Source: KK5 sp034043675
Lineage (GTDB): Bacteria; Pseudomonadota; Gammaproteobacteria; Burkholderiales; Burkholderiaceae_C
Assembly: GCF_034043675.1 (NCBI RefSeq)
Contig: NZ_JAXCLA010000011.1
Span: forward strand, 199,775 to 263,774
Direction of reading: 5' to 3'
Length of the DNA stretch: 64,000 bases
In this document: positions 8,707 through 17,250 of the stretch, piece after piece
Layout: every line of letters starts with the position of its first letter
Numbering within the stretch: position 1 is the stretch's first letter
Program-made: the position numbers and the translations under genes
Notes under the pieces: model-generated
The model's input: only the letters and a program-made list of their open reading frames with translations
The model's database searches: none
What the model was told of the DNA's origin: nothing

Positions 8707-8952
8707 GCAAGCGCACTCAACGACCGCATGCTGGCTGCGCTGGCATTCGCGGAGCGATTCGTCGCCGGCAGTCGCTACATGGCAGGCGATGTGTTCCCCA
8801 TGGCAGACATTGCCGCCGTCACGATCACCCTCTCCGCGGCCGGAAGCCTGGACTGGGGCACTCTTCCGAACCTCAAACGCTGGTTCGATGAAGTGGTCGA
8901 CAGGCCGTACGTACGCGCCGGACTTGCCGCGTTCAATCAGCCAGGTCGATAG
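8707..8952 (+). pseudogene. Relic of a glutathione S-transferase C-terminus
   Basis: The plus-strand frame reads MLAALAFAERFVAGSRYMAG then DVFPMADIAAVTITLSAAGS and LPNLKRWFDEVVDRPYVRAG before the stop at 8950-8952. The motif order FVAGxRY, F(P)MADIAA and LPNLKRW(F/Y)DEVxxRPxV is that of the helical domain of bacterial glutathione S-transferases. The thioredoxin-fold domain and a start site are absent, and upstream DNA switches to an unrelated HTH remnant on the other strand. Confidence 0.6.
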
Positions 8953-9119
8953 CAATCGGTGGGGCACTCGGACGTGGATGCCGCGCGCTCCGCGCACGTG
9001 GTGCGATGAGATGGCAGGTTGCGCGGCACGTCTTAACTTCACACCCGCAAGCCCCTTCTCAATACTGGCACTCCAGCATTCAGTTAGCCTTGACGGACTG
9101 AATGTCACCCGGACGTTAG

Positions 9120-10124
9120 ATGAGCCCCCTGGACCCCGCTAAGCTGCGAGAAGCAGTAGCCTACGAGACGTATTTGCTATTGAACGTCTACCGTTTGCTC
9201 CAGGAGCCGCTTCAAGGCCAGTACGAGCGGGTCTGGATCTATCCACGCGGCTCCGATTCCCCAGTTCCGCTCCCCGGCAGGCCGGACCACCATGTCATCG
9301 ACGGCGTGTCGCATTGGAGCGGTGGCTTCCGTGTCGCTGGCGGGCCACTGATTGTCGTGACCGCCTTCAAGGTGCTCGACATGATCGTTGAGTGGATCAT
9401 TGGTCCACCCAAAAGCAACCAGTGGCAATTCAATGACAAGGCCAAAACCTTCGAGGCGTCGGTTACGTTGCCCGCGCTCCTGAAGCAGAACCCCTGGCTC
9501 ACACAGCGCTTCTCGCGGCTGTATCGAGAGCTGTATCCGTTGCGAAATACGTTGATCCATACCGATCGCTTCCGTGCTGGCCCGGGGGGCGTGGCTGTTG
9601 CGCCGAGTCTCGGTCGAGGCGCGTACGGAGATTCGCAGGTTCCCATTCAGCCCGCTCAGATCGCAGCCATTGCGTCAGTCGCCACCATCCTTGCGCGATG
9701 CCTCGACGGCTCGTGGGCATTCAACGCCTATCTGGTGGCGCAGCTCAAGTGGCGTCTCGATCAATTGGCTTCGTTCCACCGGGAAGAAACGTTCGGCGCA
9801 AAGCAGCCTCAGCTCTCGCTCGTCCGGATTCTTAGGGACGACCAACCATCCGTTGATTTCGATGTAGCCCAGATCTTGAATGACGTGAATCAGCGCTGGC
9901 TTGTACCCACCCCCCCCGGCCCAGCGGTAGACATGCGGCGCTTCGGCACTGTGTTCGACATAGAAATAGGCATCACGAATGAGGGCCCTGAGAACACCCT
10001 CAATGTGTATCGGATTCCCATGACTGAGATCTCACGATTCCCAATAGGCATCACGAAGAACGAACTGCAGCCCTTTCTCTCGGAGACCGCCGTCGAGGTT
10101 CGCACGTTCACTGGCAGTGCTTGA
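9120..10124 (+). CDS. HEPN-like helical protein of unknown role
   Basis: A 334-residue soluble protein. The central region has long helices and the motif RNTLIH at about residues 142-147, inside LYRELYPLRNTLIHTDRF. This fits the Rx4H signature of HEPN RNases and HEPN-like domains. A second, beta-rich part lies near the C-terminus (GTVFDIEIGITNEGPENTLN). It stands alone, about 700 bases after the Septu pair, with relics on its left. The HEPN assignment rests on one motif and helical context only, and many Rx4H matches in helical proteins are inactive or chance. I do not recognise the whole protein. Confidence 0.5.
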   Translation: MSPLDPAKLREAVAYETYLLLNVYRLLQEPLQGQYERVWIYPRGSDSPVPLPGRPDHHVIDGVSHWSGGFRVAGGPLIVVTAFKVLDMIVEWIIGPPKSNQWQFNDKAKTFEASVTLPALLKQNPWLTQRFSRLYRELYPLRNTLIHTDRFRAGPGGVAVAPSLGRGAYGDSQVPIQPAQIAAIASVATILARCLDGSWAFNAYLVAQLKWRLDQLASFHREETFGAKQPQLSLVRILRDDQPSVDFDVAQILNDVNQRWLVPTPPGPAVDMRRFGTVFDIEIGITNEGPENTLNVYRIPMTEISRFPIGITKNELQPFLSETAVEVRTFTGSA

Positions 10125-10397
10125 GTCACGACAAATCCCGGAGCGACCTTCGCTGCGCGCCTGCAACCAATGATCCGTGCGAGGCTCATCACACAGGTAA
10201 GGATTGATCACGATGGACCTCCCCTATCGAAGTGCGCTCATTGTCGGCTCGTATCGGCACGGTGATGTGCGACACCGGCATGAAGTACCTGTCCAAGTTC
10301 TCGGAGGACCTGGGCGAGTAGCTTTCGCCAGCTCATCAGTTGTCGCCCGACATCCAGCGGCCGCAACCGGGGAAACCTGGTGATGATGAGCCGAGGC
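10125..10397. other. Intergenic region between convergent genes
   Basis: Convergent end region after the HEPN-like gene. I see no gene, hairpin terminator or repeat in it that I can support. Confidence 0.4.
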
Positions 10398-10706
10398 TCA
10401 GCGTCGAACGATGAGTTGATCAGGCGAGGCAGACATCACCGACATCGTGCTCAAGGCCATGCCCGCCGCGTTGGTGAGCACCAACGATCCGTTTGCCGCC
10501 AGGCTCCAACGCACCTTCGACGACGCCGCCCCGTCGGCAGGCGCGATGGCCGAGTCCGTGCCCGTGCCATCCGCCCGCAACTCGAAGCCGTGCCGACCGC
10601 GCGACGGCGGGAAGGCGTAGCTAGCCCGCCGATAAACGCTTTCGCCTGGCGTGTCCTCTTCGTGCGAGTGGCGCCAGGTCCCGATCAGCGCGGACTTGTC
10701 GATCAT
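10398..10706 (-). CDS. Small lipocalin-like protein coupled to the protease
   Basis: A 102-residue protein beginning MIDKSALIGTWRHSHEEDTP. Its ATG overlaps the stop of the upstream protease (ATGA at 10703-10706), so it is translated with it. The sequence LIGTWRHSHEED, then YAFPPSRGRHGFELRADGTG and a beta-rich remainder, resembles small lipocalin-like or META-type beta-barrel proteins that start with a GxW motif. There is no signal peptide. It may be an inhibitor, substrate or partner of the protease; the coupling supports a joint role, but that is inference. Confidence 0.5.
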   Translation of the reverse strand: MIDKSALIGTWRHSHEEDTPGESVYRRASYAFPPSRGRHGFELRADGTGTDSAIAPADGAASSKVRWSLAANGSLVLTNAAGMALSTMSVMSASPDQLIVRR

Positions 10707-11662
10707 GTGCCGATCTTCTTGCGAGGGCCCGTCAGCGTGGCATGCATGCGTGCCGACTGGCCGGCCGTGAACATCACCATCGCGTCGTCGTCGACGTAAT
10801 CCATGTAGTTCATGAACATGTCGCCGTTTGGCCCGTTCTGGCAGGTGACGTGCGGAAACGCTGGCTTGCCGTAATTTGGCAACTGTTGATCCGGCGTGTC
10901 GTCGACGTGGTCGGTGCCGCTGCAGTCGCTGGTGTCTCCCCAAATGTGATTGAGGTTGAGCCAGTGACCAACCTCATGAACGGCTGTGCGGCCGAGGTTG
11001 TACGGCGCGGTCGCCGTACCTGTGGTGCCGAATGCCGTGTTCAAGATGACCACGCCGTCGGTCGCCGCGGGGCCGCCCGGGAACTGCGCGTAGCCCAAAA
11101 GGCCTTCGCCAAGACTGCAGACCCAAAGGTTCAAGTACTGGTCGGTGGGCCATGCGTCCGCACCGCCCTTCGCTGTGAACTTAACCTCATCATGGCTCGA
11201 GAATGAGGCCGCCTTGGTCTTGGTACGAGTGATGCCGTCGGTGACCTTGCCCTCCGGGTCCTTGTTGGCGAGCTTGAACTGCACGCCGATGTTAGTGACT
11301 AGGCCCCTCCAACAAGCTGGGGTGTCGCCCTTGTCCTCATTGGCGGCCGCGTAGTCCCTGTTCAGCGCGGCGATCTGACTCTGAACCTGTGCTTGCGAAA
11401 TGTTCTCGGCGGCAATGCGGTAGACCACATGTACGACGACCGGGATCGTCACGGGCCCCTTTTTAACGCGGGCGAAGGCGCGGCCGGTGCGAACCATCAC
11501 TTCCGTCTCTGCATGGATCTTGCCGCGGTTGACACGGAACTCGGGATATTCCTCGCACAGACGTGCGTGCACTTCGGTGGCGCCGCACATCCTGCGCCGG
11601 GTCGTTGTCTTTGCCGTCGTGGATATCGTTGTTCGCACTACTATCTTGGGTCTCTTCTCCAT
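10703..11662 (-). CDS. Pappalysin-like zinc metalloprotease (M43 type)
   Basis: About 319 residues from ATG 11660-11662, chosen because an AGGGGAGG ribosome site lies just upstream. The catalytic zinc motif HEVGHWLNLNHIWGD (HExxHxxxxxH) and the Met-turn MNYMDY further on are those of the metzincin M43 family. Cysteine pairs near the active site (TSDCSGTDHVDDTPDQQ and HVTCQNG) also match. Family members are normally exported, but this protein starts MEKRPKIVVRTTISTTAKT with no signal peptide or membrane anchor, so it is predicted to be cytoplasmic or to leave the cell by another route. It is coupled to a small downstream protein. Confidence 0.75.
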   Translation of the reverse strand: MEKRPKIVVRTTISTTAKTTTRRRMCGATEVHARLCEEYPEFRVNRGKIHAETEVMVRTGRAFARVKKGPVTIPVVVHVVYRIAAENISQAQVQSQIAALNRDYAAANEDKGDTPACWRGLVTNIGVQFKLANKDPEGKVTDGITRTKTKAASFSSHDEVKFTAKGGADAWPTDQYLNLWVCSLGEGLLGYAQFPGGPAATDGVVILNTAFGTTGTATAPYNLGRTAVHEVGHWLNLNHIWGDTSDCSGTDHVDDTPDQQLPNYGKPAFPHVTCQNGPNGDMFMNYMDYVDDDAMVMFTAGQSARMHATLTGPRKKIGT

Positions 11663-11781
11663 AGAACCTCCCCTTTGAAGGACATTTGCGAGACTGCGCA
11701 ACCCGAATATTCGAACGTGGGTCGATGCATGTCAATGTGCCTCCAGGTGGTTCCATCGGCCGAACCTGATCACGAACTAAG

Positions 11782-12246
11782 TCAGGGTGGCGTAGAGGCA
11801 TTCGCTTCGATTCGCAGCAGCATGGTTCGCAGGAGCGACGCCTCCGCGACGCTAAAGCCAGCGAATGCCTTCGCCTCGAACTCCGCAACCGCAGCTTCAA
11901 ACTGGTGCGCGACTTCAGCGCCGCGACCCGCCAAGTTCAGGCAGATCACTCGCCGGTCCGCGCGACTACGGTCACGACGCACAAGCCCCGCGGCCGCGAG
12001 TCGCTCAACCATCCGGGACACCGCAGGGAGTCCGATCCTTGCCGCCTCTGCAAGCTCGGAGAGGCTACGACCTGGCACCGCAGCCAACAAGGCGCATGCG
12101 CGCTGCTCGGCAAAGGAAAGGTCGCTCGACGGGCTCATCCTGGCCATCGCCGCGTTCACTCGCAGGCCTACTCGCACCAGCGATTGAGATAGCTCCTCAC
12201 CCAGTTCGGCTCGATCAGTGGCCGCCTGACGCCTATGGACTGGCAT
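11782..12246 (-). CDS. MarR-family transcriptional regulator
   Basis: A 154-residue winged-helix protein. The recognition region is SLSELAEAARIGLPAVSRMV followed by ERLAAAGLVRR and the wing RSRADRRVICLNLAGRG, all typical of MarR. Such proteins usually repress a nearby efflux or stress gene and release DNA on binding small phenolic ligands. About 1.2 kb to the right lies the relic of a NodT-type efflux outer-membrane protein on the same strand. It may be the surviving regulator of a lost emr-like efflux operon, but the intervening gene is unrelated. Confidence 0.75.
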   Translation of the reverse strand: MPVHRRQAATDRAELGEELSQSLVRVGLRVNAAMARMSPSSDLSFAEQRACALLAAVPGRSLSELAEAARIGLPAVSRMVERLAAAGLVRRDRSRADRRVICLNLAGRGAEVAHQFEAAVAEFEAKAFAGFSVAEASLLRTMLLRIEANASTPP

Positions 12247-12391
12247 TCACAAGACCCCAGGCCGAGGGCAATTGGCTTTCAGGCGAGTGAACGGGACATC
12301 GATCGACACCGCGACGACGGGTTTTGCCGGCGCTTGCAGCGCCAAGAGCATTCCGAAGTAATCCAAGCTGCCAGCATGCAATCGAGCAGAT

Positions 12392-13351
12392 TCAGTCCAT
12401 GGCCGACCGAATCTCACCGGTATCGTCCCAGTCCAAGCTCTTACCGACCACGGCCGCCAGCGCCCTGACCAATGCGTTGTAGGACCAAAACAAGGAGGCA
12501 AGCAGCTGGGCGTCCTCAATCTCGTTTGCTGCGAGCGCATTGAGTACAGCCCGAGCGACGGCATGCCCGGTATCGGAGCTCGATTTGACCTGCTGAGTGA
12601 AGACGACCTTGCGCAGCTTCAGAGCGATCCAACCCAGCGCGTCCGTCGTACGGTCGGAGAGCTTGTTGTCCTCCTCGACCAAGGTGTCCCGCAATCTTTG
12701 GAGGCTGACCCCGCGTCCCGCAGCCATGGCCAAGAACCGCGCGCCTGCTTTGGAGCCGTGCATGCCAATTTCGGAGCATGAGTTTGGAGACGTCCGATGG
12801 ACGGAACAGTAGTCGGAATGATGCTGAACAAAATCCACCTTCTTCAGCTCCCGGATCGGCAGATCCTGCTCGAACATGAACTCAAGTGTGTACGCGCCGT
12901 TGTAGTAGTGCTTGTCATTGCTCGAGTCGTACCACCAGGGTCCGTCCCCCTTCTCAGGATCGTAGGGAGTCAGGCGAGCCGAGTGATCCTCAGTCGTGAC
13001 CAGAATCCGCAAGGCCGGAGGTTTGTACTTGGTGATCACTTCGACCCAGTAGTACTTCTTGCCCTTGACCAGGCTCGCGAAGTCAAACGTGAATCGAACG
13101 TTGCCGTACCGGTAACCGTAGGCCCAGGAGTTTGGTGAGAGCCAACTGACCAGCACCCGTTCGGTGTTCAGGATCGACTCATCGAAGACAAGACCTTGCT
13201 TGATCTTCCTGTCCTCCACGATCCTGAGCGCGGACTCGATATGGCTGACGTGACTCACCTCGTCAAACGGTTGGCAATCGACACTCCACCCTGTATTGGT
13301 CGAAGGGGCTCCGACTTTGTACGGCTTCCACGGTTTGCTGGCAGGTGGCAT
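12392..13351 (-). CDS. Uncharacterised protein, possible ADP-ribosyltransferase-like fold
   Basis: A 319-residue protein with a good ribosome site (AGGAGCC) before ATG 13349-13351. The first 130 residues alternate short helices and strands (FDEVSHVSHIESALRIVEDR, then VLVSWLSPNSWAYGYRYGNV and RFTFDF). The order H-x-T/S-H start, a mid Ser-Pro-Asn and a later RFxFD strand is loosely like the DarT/ART superfamily of NAD-dependent toxins. The middle has a Cys/His-bearing stretch (VQHHSDYCSVHRTSPNSCSE) that may bind metal. The C-terminal third is helical. No partner antitoxin is adjacent. I treat the fold guess as weak. Confidence 0.45.
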   Translation of the reverse strand: MPPASKPWKPYKVGAPSTNTGWSVDCQPFDEVSHVSHIESALRIVEDRKIKQGLVFDESILNTERVLVSWLSPNSWAYGYRYGNVRFTFDFASLVKGKKYYWVEVITKYKPPALRILVTTEDHSARLTPYDPEKGDGPWWYDSSNDKHYYNGAYTLEFMFEQDLPIRELKKVDFVQHHSDYCSVHRTSPNSCSEIGMHGSKAGARFLAMAAGRGVSLQRLRDTLVEEDNKLSDRTTDALGWIALKLRKVVFTQQVKSSSDTGHAVARAVLNALAANEIEDAQLLASLFWSYNALVRALAAVVGKSLDWDDTGEIRSAMD

Positions 13352-13432
13352 GACAGAAGGCTCCTAGTTCTAGACGGTGTCCGAGAGCATAGACAGAAGC
13401 ATGGGCGCCTCGCTATCCAAGGTCCGTGACGC

Positions 13433-13770
13433 TCAGTTCCTAGCCACACCCGAGCCGTTCATAACTAACCCCGAAGGCTCGCCTGCCCCCTCCGGTGTCC
13501 AGCCGCCGCCGAGCGCCCTGAACAACGCGACGGCCGCGCGTGCGGCCCTGGCCTTCGCGTCATCGAGTTCTTCCTTGGCCGACAGCAGCTGACGGTCCAC
13601 CGTGAGCAAATCAGACAGCGTTGTGGCGCCCGCCTTGTAGCTGCGCTCGGACAGATCGCGCGCTCGCGACAGCGCAGCGACCTCGGCGTCGACCTAGGCT
13701 CGATGAACCTCTTGCTGGGACAGCGACATCACGGCGTTCTCGACGTCCTCCGCGGGTCAGCTATCTCGCG
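13433..13770 (-). pseudogene. Relic of a NodT-type efflux outer-membrane lipoprotein
   Basis: The minus frame ending at 13433-13435 reads LSRARDLSERSYKAGATTLS, DLLTVDRQLLSAKEELDDAK and ALFRALGGGWTPEG. This is the highly characteristic C-terminus of RND/MFS outer-membrane channel proteins (OprM/NodT). An in-frame TAG interrupts the reading upstream (VHRA-stop-VDAEVAAL), and the barrel body is missing. With the MarR gene nearby it marks a degraded drug-efflux operon. Confidence 0.75.
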
Positions 13771-13868
13771 CGAGCGCCTGAAGGCGGTATCCCAACGCTG
13801 ATCCTGCTTCGCCGCGGCCGCTTGTCCTGAACGACCGAAGGCCGGTGACGGTGCTTCTGGCTCACCGC

Positions 13869-16139
13869 TCACTGATCCACGTCATCGAAGACGCTGCGAG
13901 CACCATGTGCTGCGTCGACCGCCGTAGCAGCGCCGAGCGTACGGGGCACCATGCGAGGAGTTTCGTAGTCATTCTCATCCATCCATGCCTTCGCCTCGCT
14001 GATCTGCTGCTCGATCAAGTCGACGACATTGGCATCATCGCCGAACGTCTCCTTGAGGGTGTCCAAGTTCTCTAGAAGCTGACTCAGGTGATCGTCTGCA
14101 GGGCTGTCGTGCTTATACGAGTCCTGCTCTCGCTCGCGAACGTAGCGCAACCTGGGCAAGAGTTGCCTGCGTACGCTCACGACAAGCGAGGCGCGCTCTG
14201 CATCCGTGAACAGCCCGCGGATGTCATCATCGCTAAGCCCCCGCATGTCGTCACCGTCAATTGCGTAATTGCTGACGGTGTGTACAAAGGCAAGCCGGTT
14301 GGCCTCAGGAAGTAGTTGGAATTCGTGCAGGCGCACGGCCAGGTCGACCTCCGAGGCGGCGCTGAGCGCCAGGCCCGGGCGACTAACTTGTTCAAGGAGA
14401 TCAGGATTCGCCTGGACATACAGGGCCAGAAATTCCTTGGAGCACCGCCTTGTAAGAAAGGCATGCAGCGTCCACTTGGCGTGCCAGCTGGCCATGTATC
14501 TTGACGCTTCGTTGTTGCCATTGGTGAGTTCTGCAAGCCTGGCCAATACCAGCTCGAACAAGGTTCTTGGCACACGGACCGCACCTCGAATTGACACGTC
14601 ACCACACACGACCTGTTCTATCAGGCTCTCGACGGACGTACCCGTCAGGAAAATCCCCATAAGGTCCGGCTTCCTGGCCAGGCTTGCCGCAAACGCGTCA
14701 CCGATCGTCGGATGCTTGAAGCGCCATACCGAGTCACCGTCAACCTGCTGATGCACGACAAGGCTGCCGTTCAAGGCCTCCAGTCCATCGATGCAATCTC
14801 CAAGGCTACTATCCAGTCGCTGTAGGGCGTCCTCTTCGGCGGCCGTCAACGATATCGGGCTTTGAAGGTGGTCCTTCTTCATGTAGATCAAGGCAAGCGC
14901 CGCTAGGCTGTCTTTGTCCAACCCATCCAGAACTTCTTGCAGCAGTTGCTCCCGCCTATCAACAAAATCGCTGAGGTGGTATTCCGTTAGATGCAGGTGC
15001 TTGGTAAACGCGGGATCAGCGAGGCGCCTGGCAATCTCGGGGATGAAGCGCGCATGCCCCGAAACGGATGGAAGGTGCGGCTTGATCTGCGACTTGAAGC
15101 TAGATGGCTGTGTGCCAAGCTTCAAATGGTTGTACAGAATCTGCTCCCGCTCCCTCGGCGCAAGATCGTGGACATCAATCACCACTTGGCTCTCATTGAA
15201 GAGCGGAAAGGCACCGCGCTTCAGGTCGCCGCGTGCGCGACTGTAGATGTAGTCGCGCGACGTCATGACGATCTTGGCCCCACGCAGCAGCATGGTCTTG
15301 ATCTGTGGGAGGATCCGATTCCAGGCGTACGCCAACGACGGTTCGTACTGCATGATGCCGAATGCATCGTCAACCCAGAAGAACTGAGACGGCTCATGAG
15401 GATTCCATCGCTCCTCAACCTTGCCCGGGTCATTGAGCTTGAGCACAGACGAACCCCACTTGTCCGCGGCCGACATTGCAAGCATCGACGCAATGGTCGT
15501 CTTACCTGCGGCAGGCTCGCCTATCAAGAGCACAAATCCATGGACGTCCAAGGCGCTGACCGCCTTGGCATAGGACGCCGTAATGACGACCTTTGACAGA
15601 TCCTCTCGCATCGACTCGAGCACCGCTTGAGCCTGCGCATAGGCTCGCTCGTCCAGAATCTGGCTGAGGTCGCCCAGCCCATACAGCCGTGGCACATGCA
15701 TGCGCAGATCCCTGTTCGCTTGAATCTGCTGGTTGATCCACGTCGAACCGAAGATCAAAACCTGTTTCACGCCCGCGCGCACCAGTAGCGCCTCGATACG
15801 GCTGGACTGCGCTCCAGAGACCCCGGCGTTCGTCATAAGAACGTAGACGTCGCACAGCCCCTGCTTCACAAGCCGCTCGACCTTTTGAATCTCGTCCGTA
15901 ATATCGGACGGCTTCAGTTTCTGACTTGGGTCTGCCGTGTACTTGCACTGAATAACGAAGCGGCCCGAATAGGTCTCCCCGGGGCCCGGTGACCAAGTGC
16001 CAGCGAAGGCGCCATCGCGGCCGGCATCGTTTGAGTCCAGAAATGACTGGACGGTCTGCCCCAGTACCCTTCGGCAGATGGTCTGACAGAGCTGTTGAAA
16101 GCTATTCCACCCTAGGCGGTGGAGTTCATAGATAGGCAC
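13869..16139 (-). CDS. Restriction endonuclease-STAND NTPase fusion (nSTAND3-like)
   Basis: A 756-residue two-domain protein. Residues 1-135 form an Mrr-like PD-(D/E)xK nuclease: DSNDAGRDGAFAGTW near 36-50 and FVIQCKYT near 61-68 supply the GxDG...QxK pattern. Residues about 165-420 form a P-loop NTPase with Walker A LIGEPAAGKTT (about 205-215), Walker B QFFWVDDAFG (about 252-261) and a sensor-like VMTSRDYIYSRA (near 291-302). The C-terminal 300 residues are helical and are probably the ligand-sensing part. STAND NTPases with an N-terminal nuclease act in anti-phage immunity: a phage protein binds the C-terminus, the NTPase oligomerises and the nuclease fires. I recall this NTPase class as nSTAND3. 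It stands alone, with no helper gene. Confidence 0.7.
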   Translation of the reverse strand: MPIYELHRLGWNSFQQLCQTICRRVLGQTVQSFLDSNDAGRDGAFAGTWSPGPGETYSGRFVIQCKYTADPSQKLKPSDITDEIQKVERLVKQGLCDVYVLMTNAGVSGAQSSRIEALLVRAGVKQVLIFGSTWINQQIQANRDLRMHVPRLYGLGDLSQILDERAYAQAQAVLESMREDLSKVVITASYAKAVSALDVHGFVLLIGEPAAGKTTIASMLAMSAADKWGSSVLKLNDPGKVEERWNPHEPSQFFWVDDAFGIMQYEPSLAYAWNRILPQIKTMLLRGAKIVMTSRDYIYSRARGDLKRGAFPLFNESQVVIDVHDLAPREREQILYNHLKLGTQPSSFKSQIKPHLPSVSGHARFIPEIARRLADPAFTKHLHLTEYHLSDFVDRREQLLQEVLDGLDKDSLAALALIYMKKDHLQSPISLTAAEEDALQRLDSSLGDCIDGLEALNGSLVVHQQVDGDSVWRFKHPTIGDAFAASLARKPDLMGIFLTGTSVESLIEQVVCGDVSIRGAVRVPRTLFELVLARLAELTNGNNEASRYMASWHAKWTLHAFLTRRCSKEFLALYVQANPDLLEQVSRPGLALSAASEVDLAVRLHEFQLLPEANRLAFVHTVSNYAIDGDDMRGLSDDDIRGLFTDAERASLVVSVRRQLLPRLRYVREREQDSYKHDSPADDHLSQLLENLDTLKETFGDDANVVDLIEQQISEAKAWMDENDYETPRMVPRTLGAATAVDAAHGARSVFDDVDQ

Positions 16140-16353
16140 GCCGCAGACCTCTTGGAGTCGCTGTTGGATCGGGAGCCCTTCTCCCAGCTTCCAGTGTATT
16201 TCGCACCAGTACGACCAAGGAGCTTCCGCACAGCGGAGAGCACGGGCGGTTGAAGCTCAGGGAGCACAGGAGGCAGAACCTGAAGGCACAGTCCAGGACA
16301 GGCTGAGCCTACCGGCCAATAATCGGGCATCGAGCGGTCAAGAAAGGATTGAG

Positions 16354-16998
16354 ATGAGCAGTGGCTTCCTGGAGCAGGTGCGCTGCTTCGTGGCGGTCGC
16401 GCACGCCGGAAGCATGACCGTCGCGGCAGCGCAGCTCAGGCTGGCTCAGCCCACCATCACTCGGCAGTTGGCAGCGCTGGAGGCTCGGCTGGGAGCCCCA
16501 CTTGTGCGACGCTCAGCCCGGGCGCTCACATTGACAGAACAAGGGGAGAAGTTTCTGCCGCGTGCGGAGCGCTTACTGCAGGCTGGCCAGGAGGCCGTGC
16601 TCGAATCGCCGTCGTCGGTATCAGGGTTTCAAGGAGGACTACGAGTTTCCTGCTCGCACGCTTTCGCAAGGCACGTCCTCATTCCTGTCCGGCAACGTCC
16701 ATGGGTATTCAAGGGCGAGGCTGGAAACGTCAGTGTCCGTGTCGACGGCCGCTTGAGCGTGTCAACGACGGACGCGCTTCGCACCGCCGTTATGGCCGAC
16801 CTGAGCGTAGCCATTACGCCAGCCTGGTTCTGGGGCGATGAACTCGCCCAGGGCCAAGTGGTACGACTTCTAGACCATTGGCACCTGTCGCGAAAGCCAT
16901 TGCATGCCGTGACAGCCGAACGGCCGCAGCGAGATTCAAAGGAGAGCGCGTTTGCTGATTTTGTGCAGGCCGCCTTTGCTCCGTTCAATGCCGCATAG
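16354..16998 (+). pseudogene. LysR-family regulator with a large internal deletion
   Basis: A continuous frame of 214 residues against about 300 in the family. Residues 1-80 are an intact LysR winged helix (FVAVAHAGSMTVAAAQLRLA then QPTITRQLAALEARLGAPLV). The last 90 residues match the second half of the effector-binding domain (TTDALRTAVMADLSVAITPA, then WFWGDELAQGQVVRLL). The hinge and first subdomain are missing or scrambled, so inducer binding should be lost. It could still bind DNA, but I read it as an in-frame deletion derivative. Confidence 0.65.
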
Positions 16999-17250
16999 GC
17001 AAGACGCTGAGACGCAACTACAGGCTGCGCTGGACGCCTGTTCCGAGCATAGGCACGGATTCAGGTCCGCTTGGACGCCGGCTACTGCGTCGTTTGCATA
17101 AAACCCATTGCCCAGCGTTGGTGGTCCAGCAGTCTGTGCGGCAGGGGCTCCCATCGTCAGGCCGAATCCACGGCTGCAGCACAATCCGCGGCTGGAGTTG
17201 GGCCCGAAAGGCTTCGCGATCGGCAATCACTGCATGGAAACAGGCGATAT

